A DNA stretch of 64,000 bases from Petrocella atlantisensis (GTDB taxonomy: Bacteria; Bacillota; Clostridia; Lachnospirales; Vallitaleaceae): positions 186,001 through 250,000 of the forward strand of contig NZ_LR130778.1 in NCBI RefSeq assembly GCF_900538275.1, read 5' to 3'. Of the stretch, positions 1 to 8,164 are shown one piece after another (the stretch's first letter is position 1; every line of letters starts with the position of its first letter). The notes under the pieces were generated by a model. The model searched no databases and was not told where the DNA came from. It saw nothing but the letters and a program-made list of their open reading frames with translations. Made by a program: the position numbers and the translations under genes.

Positions 1-510
1 TGAGTAGCCAAGAGCAACCAAGGCTTCAACACCTTCATCTGCATATTGAAGTGAAACATTTGTGTTTTTCATAATGGCTGAACCATCCATGCTATCTTCA
101 AAATCAATCAACTTGAGTTTATCCTTTAAGTCTAGTATCAGTTTTTGAGCTGTTTTTCGCCCAATACCTGGTGCTAGACATATGCGATTCAAATCATTAC
201 TCATAATAGCGACTCTGAGTTCATAACCGGTCATAACAGATAAAATACCCATAGCCCCTTTTGGACCAATGCCATTTACCGTAATTAACTTCTTGAAGAT
301 TTCCATGTCGTCTTTAGTAATAAAGCCAAATAAGACCATAGCATCTTCTCTTACATGTAAATAAGTATATACCTTAACCATTTCACCAATGCTCGGTAAC
401 TCTTTAAAAATAGAGCCCGGCACCTGAATAGAGAATCCCACATGATTGGCTTCAATTACAATTGTGTCCTTTGTAACTTCTTCAAGTAGTCCTTTTATAT
501 ATGATAGCAT
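1..510 (-). CDS. ruvA: Holliday junction branch migration protein RuvA (cut by window edge)
   Basis: RuvA binds the four-way Holliday junction and loads the RuvB helicase during recombinational repair. The visible 170 codons start at the ATG whose complement is 508-510, behind a GGAG ribosome site, and run off the left edge without a stop. The N-terminus MLSYIKGLLEE and the paired helix-hairpin-helix motifs (NGIGPKGAMGIL near residue 72 and APGIGRKTAQKL near residue 108) are typical of RuvA. Normal length is about 200 residues, so roughly the last 30, the RuvB-contacting domain III, lie outside. ruvB would be expected next, beyond the window. Confidence 0.93.
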   Translation of the reverse strand, partial: MLSYIKGLLEEVTKDTIVIEANHVGFSIQVPGSIFKELPSIGEMVKVYTYLHVREDAMVLFGFITKDDMEIFKKLITVNGIGPKGAMGILSVMTGYELRVAIMSNDLNRICLAPGIGRKTAQKLILDLKDKLKLIDFEDSMDGSAIMKNTNVSLQYADEGVEALVALGYS

Positions 511-714
511 AATTGCTCCTTTTTCTTGTCCCACATCCATCGTGTTCATTACTTATACGCTGAGGACATTTCCTTGTATGTTCTGCCAAAACTGATACAA
601 TAGTGTTCAATAATTAAATGCCTAACTATAATAATACTTAAAAGAAATGAAATAGTCAATCCTTCCACCAAAAAACTCCTGCATCATTTTTAATATCTTA
701 ATCTACGGCTTAGT

Positions 715-744
715 TTGACCCCATTAAATGAATTATGCTATAAT
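715..744 (+). promoter_or_regulatory. sigma-A promoter of the DUF1292 gene
   Basis: TTGACC at 715-720 and a perfect TATAAT at 739-744 are separated by 18 bp. The -10 lies 61 bp before the ATG at 806, which has an AAGGAGAA ribosome site at 793-800. Confidence 0.75.
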
Positions 745-805
745 GTACTCATTCAGAAATACTATTTGAATAAATCTAATGAATTCCCAATAAAGGAGAA
801 CACTA

Positions 806-1135
806 ATGAGCGAAGATAACATGAAAGATCTTAGTAATGAAAATTGTGGAGATGGATGTGGATGTGGACATGATCACGAAGATCACCATCATGACACCAT
901 CACATTAACCATGGAAAATAACGAACAGGTAGAATGTGCCGTGCTCGGAATTTTCGAAGTTGAAAACCAAGAATATGTAGCACTACTTCCAGAAGACAGT
1001 GAAGATGTCTTCATATATATTTACAAAGAAGATGAAGATGGCGAAATCGAACTTGAAAACATAGAGTCACAAGAAGATTTTGATAAAATTTCAGCAGCTT
1101 TCCTTGAAATCATGGAAGAAGAAGAAGAAGCATAA
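806..1135 (+). CDS. DUF1292 family protein with Cys/His-rich N-terminus
   Basis: A 109-residue acidic protein. Residues about 30-105 match the DUF1292 (YrzB) pattern: a small beta-rich domain with the segment AVLGIFEVENQEYVALLP and many Asp/Glu residues. The function of the family is not established. Residues 14-29 hold a cluster of Cys and His (GDGCGCGHDHEDHHH) that looks like a metal-binding tail; this is inferred from composition. The gene has its own promoter and a strong terminator, so it is probably monocistronic. It is one of the few plus-strand genes here, divergent from ruvA. In many Firmicutes DUF1292 genes sit near yrzL/yrrK and ruv loci (recalled, not checked). Confidence 0.85.
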   Translation: MSEDNMKDLSNENCGDGCGCGHDHEDHHHDTITLTMENNEQVECAVLGIFEVENQEYVALLPEDSEDVFIYIYKEDEDGEIELENIESQEDFDKISAAFLEIMEEEEEA

Positions 1136-1162
1136 TAACAAGTGTATGTTCATTTAATTAGA

Positions 1163-1202
1163 AAAAAAAGCAAAGACTTTTAAAAGCGTCTTTGCTTTTT
1201 TA
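1163..1202. terminator. bidirectional intrinsic terminator
   Basis: AAAAGCAAAGAC (ending 1177) pairs with GTCTTTGCTTTT (from 1188) around a 10-nt loop, with a T-run on the plus side and an A-run (T-run on minus) on the other. It lies between the convergent DUF1292 and DUF1456 genes and serves both. Confidence 0.85.
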
Positions 1203-1212
1203 TGCTATCGTT

Positions 1213-1755
1213 TTATTGTTGTAGGTCATCCCTATATTTTAATGACAGACCTTTTAGAAACCTTCTGGCGTATTTATCACCACACTCACGATAATGTTTA
1301 TGACCTTCTTTTCTAAACAAAGCTCCTAATTCAGCTTTTCCGATGGTCTCATCTGCCAATTCAAAAATCTCCATAACATCGTCACTAGATAGAGATAAGG
1401 CGATTTTCAACTTCTTTAACATAACATTATTAACACTTCCTGAATCCTTCATGGCCAAAACCGGTTTTTGTCCTTGATCTGATTTTTCTTGTCGTCCTCT
1501 TTTAAATATAATTAAGCCGTTAAAAAATGCTTCTAAAGTTTTGTGGTTGCATTTAATATGCTCTTCTTCTGTATTAAGAGACGTTTCATCATGACTCTCT
1601 GCTTCATCATAGTAGCTGTCCTTAGAGCGTGTTAACAACTTCATAACTTCTTCTTTTGTAAACTCTAAGCCACCTAATTTAAATATGTCCACCATGTCCG
1701 TATTCTTTATGTCCAGGGCATAGCGCACCCGTATTAAGATATCATTATTGTCCAT
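1213..1755 (-). CDS. DUF1456 (YehS-like) protein
   Basis: A 180-residue protein with two copies of one motif: MDNNDILIRVRYALDI...MVDIFKLGG near residue 1 and VMLKKLKIALSLSSDDVMEIFELAD near residue 110. Each repeat ends in an F(F/L)(N/K)GL segment (EAFFNGLIIFKRGRQ and RRFLKGLSLKYRDD). This duplicated arrangement is that of DUF1456/YehS. No enzymatic role is known for the family. A charged linker, residues 45-65, is longer than I expect. The ATG at 1753-1755 follows a GGAGG-like site. Confidence 0.85.
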   Translation of the reverse strand: MDNNDILIRVRYALDIKNTDMVDIFKLGGLEFTKEEVMKLLTRSKDSYYDEAESHDETSLNTEEEHIKCNHKTLEAFFNGLIIFKRGRQEKSDQGQKPVLAMKDSGSVNNVMLKKLKIALSLSSDDVMEIFELADETIGKAELGALFRKEGHKHYRECGDKYARRFLKGLSLKYRDDLQQ

Positions 1756-1806
1756 TTTTTCCTCCGACTAATTTAATGCATTCATTATAACACAAAAAGC
1801 ATCCTT

Positions 1807-2705
1807 TTACTTACTATTATAATAGTCATACAGGGCTTCATAGTGTTCTTTTATAGTTTGATCCATATGGCTTGGATTCATAATATTGATTTCCACAAAA
1901 ATATGGCCTTGTTTACCTTTTCTATTTTTGTATCCTTTATTTAGTAGTCTAATCTTCTTACCGGTTTGTATTAATGGTGGTATTGTTACAATAAGATCAC
2001 CTTCGAAAGCTTTGATGGTTTTCTTACAACCTAGGTAGGCATCCCAAGGATATATATCCAATTTTGTATGAATATCAAGACCATGAAGGGTCATATTTAA
2101 GAAAGGTTCGATTTCAATAATTAGAATCAGGTCTCCCGGTTCACCACCACTTAGACTTTCTTCACCTTTACCTTTTAATCTAATTTTTTCACCCGGTTCT
2201 ATACCTCTCGGTATTTTCACTGCAATTTGTTGACTTCTACCTTGGAATCCAAAGGTTTTTTCTACACCTAAGGCCGCTTCTTTAATATTGATTTTTAGAG
2301 TTGCTTCTATGTTGTTCCCTTTTGTGTCATGTTTCCTCTATAGCCGGATCGACCACTAAAGCCTGAAAAAATATCATCACCAAAAAACATTTTAAAGAAG
2401 TCACTGTAATCGCCGCCAACATTGCTATACGTTCTTTTTTCATAACCATATTGTCCCGGATCAAAATCTTCATAGTTATGTTGATTAAAATCTTGACCCA
2501 ACCGGTCATATTTCTCGCGCTTTTTCTCATCCCCTAGCACATCATAAGCTTCTGAGATGTCCTTGAATCTTTCATCGGTTTTACCTTGATTTTGACTGCT
2601 ATCCGGGTGATATTCTTTTGCAAGTTTACGATAGGCTTTTCTTATTTCTGCTTTAGTGGCTGTTTTACTGACGCCTAAAGTATCATAATAGTCTTTGTAT
2701 TTCAT
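1807..2705 (-). pseudogene. DnaJ/CbpA-type co-chaperone, split by a -1 frameshift
   Basis: Two adjacent reading frames make one DnaJ-family protein of about 299 residues without the zinc-finger domain, as in CbpA. The first part (2307-2705) has the J domain with HPD at residues 33-35 and a G/F-rich region, then stops at TAG. The second frame takes over at about 2325 and carries the C-terminal substrate-binding domain (ATLKINIKEAALG, VKIPRGIEPGEKIRLKGKGE). Adding one A to the AAAA run near 2323-2326 restores a single frame, so this is a one-base homopolymer deletion: either a sequencing error or a real mutation. The protein would stimulate DnaK ATPase. A CIRCE site and strong promoter sit immediately upstream. 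I call it broken as written, but an intact gene is quite possible. Confidence 0.8.
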
Positions 2706-2728
2706 ATTTCATCACCACGCTTTATATA

Positions 2729-2755
2729 TTAGCACTCTCTTGGTACGAGTGCTAA
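2729..2755 (-). promoter_or_regulatory. CIRCE operator (HrcA binding site)
   Basis: A perfect match to the consensus: TTAGCACTC (2729-2737), nine bases, GAGTGCTAA (2747-2755). It lies just downstream of the -10 box, where bound HrcA would block transcription. It puts the DnaJ-type gene in the class I heat-shock regulon. Confidence 0.96.
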
Positions 2756-2759
2756 TTCT

Positions 2760-2788
2760 ATTATAAGCCTAATATATAAAAGTGTCAA
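2760..2788 (-). promoter_or_regulatory. sigma-A promoter of the DnaJ-type gene
   Basis: Perfect TTGACA (complement at 2783-2788), 17-bp spacer and perfect TATAAT (complement at 2760-2765), reading leftward into the CIRCE element. Confidence 0.9.
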
Positions 2789-2815
2789 CACGTCAAAACA
2801 TCGGTAGCCTTGCTA

Positions 2816-5149
2816 TCATTGGAGATCCATATTCGGCACAACATCTTCAATGAAAATACGGACAATATCAGCGTCAAACTGGGTACCTGCATATTTTTTT
2901 AATTCTTCAATACTCGCTTCATGTCCGATGGCTAATCTATAAGCTCGGTCAGATGTCATCGCTTCATAAGCATCTGCTACTGCAATTATTCTAGATACAA
3001 TAGGAATTGCTTCACCTTTGAGTCCCATAGGATAGCCTTTACCATCCCATCGTTCGTGGTGGGATAAAACCTGCTCTGCTAAAGATGAGTAGGCGTCAAC
3101 AGATTTTAGAATCTGATAACTGCTTTCCGGGTGCTTTTTTATTTCCATATATTCATTATCCGTAAGTCTTTCCGGTTTATTTAAGAGATGATCCTCAATG
3201 GATATTTTCCCAATATCATGCATGAGTCCAGCCGTCTCAATCTCTTTAATAGAATCATAATCAAAATTCATAGCTTCTCCAATTTTTTTACTAATCTGAC
3301 TGACACGTTCAGAGTGAATTCTCTCTCGTTCATTCTTCTCATTTAAGGTATTTAAGATAACCTTAATGGTTTCATTACGCATACTTTGGCTTTCTGTTAG
3401 TTTTTTACGGTACATGTACTCTTCGGCTTTGATGAAAATATTAGAGATCAGTTGATCCTCTTTAGTTTTGGTTTCCCAACCTACTGATATAGAGATAACA
3501 ATTTGTTCTAACTTTTCATTAGATATGGCTTCATGTATTCGTTTAACAATCCGATCTGTTTCACTATAATCCGTTTTGGGCAATAATATAACAAATTCAT
3601 CACCACCAATACGAGCAACAATGTCATCTGCACGACAAACATTTTTCAAGTTTTTGGCCACCCTCTTTAATAGTTCATCACCAACAAGATGACCAAAAGC
3701 ATCATTGGTTAGTTTTAATCCGTTTACATCCACCATAGCAATCGTAAAAGGCAGATTTCTAGAAGTATCTAAGCGACTAAGTTCTTCTTCAAAATAGCGC
3801 CTATTATAGAGGCCAGTTAACTGATCGTGATAACTTAAAAAAAGGATTTCGTCATGTCGAATCTTTTTGTCTGTAAAGTCTCTGAAAATAATGACCGCGC
3901 CAACAATCTTGCCTTGTGAATCTTTAATTGGTGATACATTATCTTCTATAGGTAAAGTATCACCATTCTTTTTGATTAACAAGGTTTGGTCACCCAGTTC
4001 AACAGTTTCACCGGTTTGATAGACGCGTGTTACAGGGTTTTCAACTTTTTCTTTTGTTTCAGCATGAATAATGTTAAAAATCTTTTCAAATGTTAAGCCT
4101 TTTGCTTCCTCAAGTGTCCATCCCGTAAGGTCTTCTGCAACCGCATTCATAAGCTCAACCCTCTTATTAGCATCGAGTGAAATCACACCATCTCCAATAG
4201 AATATAAGGTTGTTTTTAACAGACTTTTTTCCTTGACCAAATCAAGTTCTAATTTTCTTTCCATGGTTACATCACTAAATATAGTAACAAATTGACCTTT
4301 TTTGGGTGCATAAACACTGACATAGAAATATTTATCAAGTTCTCTTGAATGATTGGTAAATCTTGTCGGCATGCCTGTTAGAGCAACTTCACCATATTTC
4401 TTTATCCAATAGTCTTCCGTTTTTGGCAAAAGTTCTTTAACTGTTTTTCCTTTTGTTACTTCATTTGTCAATCCGGTAATACGTTCAAAAGACTGGTTCA
4501 CATTTAAAAATCTATAATCATAAGGTTCACCTGTCTCATCAATAATAATCTCATGAAGCGCAAATCCTTCATTCATATTATCAAAAAGATTTTTCATGTC
4601 TCGATTTGAAATCATAAGTTTTTTCTTGGATTGATTATTCTTATAAAAACCAAGGATCAACAAGGCAATTCCCACGCTTAGCAATCCCATAATAATCCAT
4701 CTGCTTCTTACGGCTTCTTGTTCCGATAAAACCCTTGGGGTTACATCATGAATAATAGAATATAAGAGTTCTTCATCATCGTCACCCCTATAAGGGTATG
4801 AATACACTTCCACATATTTAATCCTACCATCTTTAAGCCTATGTTCAAAAAGAAAATAATTCCTTTCCTGTAAAGCAGCTGCCTCCCTTTCTTCTTGAAC
4901 CTTTTGTGGTGACAAATTATTAATGTTCTGAATATGCATATTTAGCAGTTCCTCATAGGTATACCCGTAAAAATCTACCGCTGCATCATTGGCACCTACA
5001 ATCTTACCTGAATCCACCTCAATAATGAGCATCACTGAACCATGATGATGAAAAAAATCTTCTATTAAATATTTTGATTCACTCCCAAAAACTTGACTTG
5101 TTGTTAGAACAGAGATGCCTATAACCAGTAGAAATAATAGTCTTCTCAA
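2816..5149 (-). CDS. PAS-GGDEF-HD-GYP cyclic-di-GMP turnover protein
   Basis: A 777-residue signalling protein with both a diguanylate cyclase and a c-di-GMP phosphodiesterase domain. Order: signal peptide (1-22), PAS (about 28-140), membrane helix (about 150-168), two more PAS domains (about 180-300 and 310-430), GGDEF (about 440-600) and HD-GYP (about 610-775). The active site IGGDEF is intact and RADD five residues before it is a complete inhibitory I-site. The HD part has HDIGK and HHERWDGKGYP, the full HD-GYP signature. So both activities are predicted. The first PAS is placed outside the membrane by the signal peptide and could sense an extracellular cue. Translation appears to start at TTG (complement 5147-5149) behind GAGGG. 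The gene stands alone. Confidence 0.92.
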   Translation of the reverse strand: MRRLLFLLVIGISVLTTSQVFGSESKYLIEDFFHHHGSVMLIIEVDSGKIVGANDAAVDFYGYTYEELLNMHIQNINNLSPQKVQEEREAAALQERNYFLFEHRLKDGRIKYVEVYSYPYRGDDDEELLYSIIHDVTPRVLSEQEAVRSRWIIMGLLSVGIALLILGFYKNNQSKKKLMISNRDMKNLFDNMNEGFALHEIIIDETGEPYDYRFLNVNQSFERITGLTNEVTKGKTVKELLPKTEDYWIKKYGEVALTGMPTRFTNHSRELDKYFYVSVYAPKKGQFVTIFSDVTMERKLELDLVKEKSLLKTTLYSIGDGVISLDANKRVELMNAVAEDLTGWTLEEAKGLTFEKIFNIIHAETKEKVENPVTRVYQTGETVELGDQTLLIKKNGDTLPIEDNVSPIKDSQGKIVGAVIIFRDFTDKKIRHDEILFLSYHDQLTGLYNRRYFEEELSRLDTSRNLPFTIAMVDVNGLKLTNDAFGHLVGDELLKRVAKNLKNVCRADDIVARIGGDEFVILLPKTDYSETDRIVKRIHEAISNEKLEQIVISISVGWETKTKEDQLISNIFIKAEEYMYRKKLTESQSMRNETIKVILNTLNEKNERERIHSERVSQISKKIGEAMNFDYDSIKEIETAGLMHDIGKISIEDHLLNKPERLTDNEYMEIKKHPESSYQILKSVDAYSSLAEQVLSHHERWDGKGYPMGLKGEAIPIVSRIIAVADAYEAMTSDRAYRLAIGHEASIEELKKYAGTQFDADIVRIFIEDVVPNMDLQ

Positions 5150-5446
5150 TCGATTGCCCTCATTTCGTCATCTATACAGTTATAATTTCAAGTATCTTTA
5201 ACCCTCATATGTATATATCCATCTTAATTTTACACTAAAACATCACTATATTCTATAACAATTGACTTTTCTGCCAGATTTAAATAGATAATCTTCTAAT
5301 CTTCTAAACTCCGATTTGAGCCTAAATGGATGGGTTCATCAAATGAGAGCCAAATAATTTTATATCATTTCATGTTTTTTTACCTGATATATGATAAAAT
5401 AACCTTGCAAACCTTATGTAATTGCTTTAGATAATGGGGGTTAATC

Positions 5447-6184
5447 ATGTCACTCAATCTTGCCTTTTTCACACTTTTAGTACTATTATCCATATATTTT
5501 ATTATTATTGAAATATACACTATTTTTTTTATGCTCACCGGCCTCTCCCATACTAGATCTATATTTCAAGTCATATCTCTTCTGACCAACTCCGGTTTTA
5601 CAACTTCCGAAAGTGAGATTATTGTCAGTTCAAGACGTAGGCGCCGTTTAGCTATTATAATTATGATTACAGGGAATATATTTAATGTTATTGTTGTATC
5701 CGTCTTAGTTAATATGATCATCACCTTATACCGTGATCCTTTTTTTAATTTTTCTCAAGCTTTAATTGGTCTAGGTTTATTTATTTTGTTTGCCATCCTA
5801 TACAAGCGCTTACCATTTATTCGTGCACACTTTGATAAATTAATTAAGCAAATTGCAAATAAATGGATGTACTCAAAAAAATCCAACCCCCTATTGGTGT
5901 TGGATAATTTTAGTGGCTATTGCATTGTCGAAGTCAAAATTATTGAAATGCCTAAAGTATTACAGGATAAAACCATATTTGAGTCTCGACTCAGTAATGA
6001 TTTTGGCATAAGAGTCTTGTTCATTAAACGTGGTGACCATTATATCGGTGATATCGATGATAGCCAAGTCGTACTGCTTATGGATAGAATTATTATTTTC
6101 GGTCCCTTACACAATATCAATAAGATTTTTAATCCAAAATATAATAAAGATGGTAGTAAAAATAAGCATCATCACACATCCTAG
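5447..6184 (+). CDS. membrane protein with C-terminal TrkA-C-like domain
   Basis: A 245-residue protein. Residues 5-35, 70-95 and 103-120 are hydrophobic and probably cross the membrane. Between the first two is SLLTNSGFTTSESEI, reminiscent of the NSGF selectivity-loop segments of TrkH/KtrB transporters (similarity by eye only). Residues about 150-235 resemble a TrkA-C/RCK-C ligand domain (VVEVKI-like start, LSNDFGIRVLFIKRGD, IIIFGPLHNINKIF). A TrkA-C domain fused directly to a few helices would suggest a regulated small-molecule or ion transport role, not shown. Start ATG at 5447 follows GGGGG. No partner gene is adjacent. Confidence 0.7.
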   Translation: MSLNLAFFTLLVLLSIYFIIIEIYTIFFMLTGLSHTRSIFQVISLLTNSGFTTSESEIIVSSRRRRRLAIIIMITGNIFNVIVVSVLVNMIITLYRDPFFNFSQALIGLGLFILFAILYKRLPFIRAHFDKLIKQIANKWMYSKKSNPLLVLDNFSGYCIVEVKIIEMPKVLQDKTIFESRLSNDFGIRVLFIKRGDHYIGDIDDSQVVLLMDRIIIFGPLHNINKIFNPKYNKDGSKNKHHHTS

Positions 6185-6190
6185 TAGTAT

Positions 6191-6658
6191 TTACTGATAT
6201 ACCAACTCAAATTCTTCAAACACCACCAATAGTTCCTCCGTAAAAGCCATATCAAAAGTGGCCAGTTCTTCAGTAAAAAAATGACGGTGCGTGGTCTGCC
6301 AATACTTTAAGGACCCATCTCCTTCTCCTTCAATAGTTGCCAATGTATCATCCACTTCGTTAAATGGCAATACTGTAATTTTTTTGGTTTGGATGATACA
6401 TTGTGCTCTACCATGAAAATCCGTAACGATACTATAACAACCTTCTGTCGGTAGTGCTTCCTGTTCAATCTCATAGAGACAGAACAAAGATGCTGTACCT
6501 CTTTTTATGCCTTTCTTGACCAGCTCTGCTAAGGCACTGGCACTATCTTCATCGTTACAGAAAAACCAGGAAGTATAGGTTTTTTTGCTAAAATTGTCAG
6601 CATCACCGATTGAATCTAAATAATGCTGCCACATTTCTTCAACAGATGGGTCTATCAT
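6191..6658 (-). CDS. ASCH domain protein (YhfF-like)
   Basis: A 155-residue cytosolic protein. The core RAQCIIQTKKITVLPFNEV followed by IEGEGDGSLKYWQTTHRHFF is the ASCH/YhfF pattern, in which E-G-x-x-S-L-x-Y-W and H-x-x-F line the ligand pocket. ASCH domains are thought to bind RNA or nucleotides; no specific substrate can be named here. It is encoded directly downstream of the MarR-type gene (18 bp), probably in one transcript with it. Confidence 0.85.
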   Translation of the reverse strand: MIDPSVEEMWQHYLDSIGDADNFSKKTYTSWFFCNDEDSASALAELVKKGIKRGTASLFCLYEIEQEALPTEGCYSIVTDFHGRAQCIIQTKKITVLPFNEVDDTLATIEGEGDGSLKYWQTTHRHFFTEELATFDMAFTEELLVVFEEFELVYQ

Positions 6659-6676
6659 ACACTACCTCATTCTTTC

Positions 6677-8038
6677 TTAAGTCATTTTTCTCATGGCTAA
6701 GAGCTGGTTAAGAGCATCCATTGTAAATGTGTCACCCACTTCAAAAGGCACTTCAATATCGTCCATATTAATCAACAATATTTGCAGATGTGACATCTCA
6801 GGTGCATCTTTAATCCTAATACTCTTTATTTTTGTCAAATCCATATAGGTTCGACAATAACCATAGTCTGCTTTTTCTACTTTTTTGACAGCATCTTTTC
6901 GATTTACAATAATTAACTCTTTTGTATTCGCTAAAAATACTGTATCTTGAAGCTCATATTTATTTAGAGCATTAAAGAGTTTCTCAGCAGTTGATGGGTT
7001 GGTTTTTGATAATTCAATAAAGGGTTGATATTCAATGATTTTTACCGGACTGTCCGATGTTTCATTGCTAATAAGATTCTTGTACAGTTCAGAATCAATG
7101 GACTTAACTTCGTCAAATGCATCCAAATCAAGAACCGCTACAGGTGTTAAGATCCTATCACGAACTCTACTTATAAAATCATTACTGATGTCAAAAGAAA
7201 CTGAATTGTAGCCAATAACATATTCTTGTTTTTTTGTTACGATGATGATTTGACTGTCTAAGAGTTCATTACTATGTACCAAATAGGAAATTTCATGAAA
7301 TGGAATTTCATGAACCTCTACTGCTTTATTCTGGATTTGTTGTAGAACAATTCTATCTTCTAATAGAGATACAACTGCATCATATAAACGCATGCCTGGA
7401 TGTGCCTTTCGTCTTTCAATCTTTCTTGGTACTTTAAAGCTATATTCTGCATCCAATATCGTCTGCTTAAGGTCAATGAATTGTAGGGGTATATCCTCTT
7501 CATTCTTAATTTCTACTAGCCATGATCCAAAACTATGATATTCTTGTTCGAGTTTGTTCATATTGAACCTCCTTGCTAAACCGGTTTGATTTTTAAGAAC
7601 CTCTTCTGTCATTTTACTTAGAAGTTGAAATAATGTCTGTTTTTCTTCATCATCAAGTACTTGAAACAGAATTTCTAGAAACTGTTCTTTCCTAGCTTTT
7701 CTTAAATTGATGATTTCTTGGCCATTTTCAGTAAGTTGAAGGTTGTAAGTTCTTTTGTCCTGAGGATGAATGGATCTTGTTATAAGACCTTTGGCTTCCA
7801 AACGATTAACAGTACTTGTAATCGTACTATTGGGTACATCCAAATACATAATCACTTTTTTTATAGCAATAGAAGTCTCAAGTTCAAATAAATTCAATAC
7901 ATCCATGTCTGTGGGATTCAACTTTTTTTCTAGAGGACTATGCAAAGGCATATCAATGTCTAAATTTTTATAATGCTGAAACAAATGCTGGATGTTTTCT
8001 CTAGACTGTCTCACCCACGCATCCATATGATTTTCCAA
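6677..8038 (-). CDS. MarR-family regulator in frame with a large unknown C-terminal region
   Basis: As a single frame this is 453 residues. Residues 1-150 are a complete MarR winged-helix repressor (PNSTITSTVNRLEAKGLI recognition helix, then a DKRTYNLQLTENG wing). Residues about 154-453 are not a MarR domain; they read as beta-rich, with two similar halves (IPFHEISYLVHSNELLDSQIIIV and MDLTKIKSIRIKDAPEMSHLQILLI), perhaps PH-like. The junction contains a perfect AAGGAGG six bases before an in-frame ATG at 7561, so the C-terminal part (294 residues) may also be made separately, or the two were once separate genes. The first codon appears to be TTG (8036-8038), with an ATG four codons later. A 21-bp palindrome at the promoter implies self-repression. 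Confidence 0.8.
   Translation of the reverse strand: MENHMDAWVRQSRENIQHLFQHYKNLDIDMPLHSPLEKKLNPTDMDVLNLFELETSIAIKKVIMYLDVPNSTITSTVNRLEAKGLITRSIHPQDKRTYNLQLTENGQEIINLRKARKEQFLEILFQVLDDEEKQTLFQLLSKMTEEVLKNQTGLARRFNMNKLEQEYHSFGSWLVEIKNEEDIPLQFIDLKQTILDAEYSFKVPRKIERRKAHPGMRLYDAVVSLLEDRIVLQQIQNKAVEVHEIPFHEISYLVHSNELLDSQIIIVTKKQEYVIGYNSVSFDISNDFISRVRDRILTPVAVLDLDAFDEVKSIDSELYKNLISNETSDSPVKIIEYQPFIELSKTNPSTAEKLFNALNKYELQDTVFLANTKELIIVNRKDAVKKVEKADYGYCRTYMDLTKIKSIRIKDAPEMSHLQILLINMDDIEVPFEVGDTFTMDALNQLLAMRKMT
7559..7574 (-). promoter_or_regulatory. internal ribosome binding site and second start in the MarR fusion gene
   Basis: AAGGAGG (complement 7568-7574) lies six bases ahead of an ATG (complement 7559-7561), in frame with the surrounding ORF. 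It is stronger than the site at the 5' end of the gene and falls exactly at the end of the MarR domain. Initiation here would yield the 294-residue C-terminal protein. Confidence 0.65.
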
Positions 8039-8063
8039 GATATCACAACCTTTTCAATTTCGA

Positions 8064-8084
8064 ATATTACGATTATCGTAATAT
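8064..8084. promoter_or_regulatory. palindromic operator, probably for the MarR-type regulator
   Basis: A perfect 21-bp palindrome: ATATTACGAT, central base, ATCGTAATAT. It lies directly downstream of the -10 box of the regulator's own promoter, around the transcription start. Size and position fit a MarR dimer site. Binding by this particular regulator is inferred. Confidence 0.8.
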
Positions 8085-8085
8085 A

Positions 8086-8114
8086 ATTTTACCACATAAA
8101 AACAAGACGGTCAA
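8086..8114 (-). promoter_or_regulatory. promoter of the MarR-type gene
   Basis: TTGACC (complement 8109-8114), 17 bp, TAAAAT (complement 8086-8091), immediately upstream of the palindrome. Confidence 0.75.
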
Positions 8115-8164
8115 GTTTTATACACGCCTTGTTTTGTCGTTACTATGGTAAACCTTTGTTAGAT

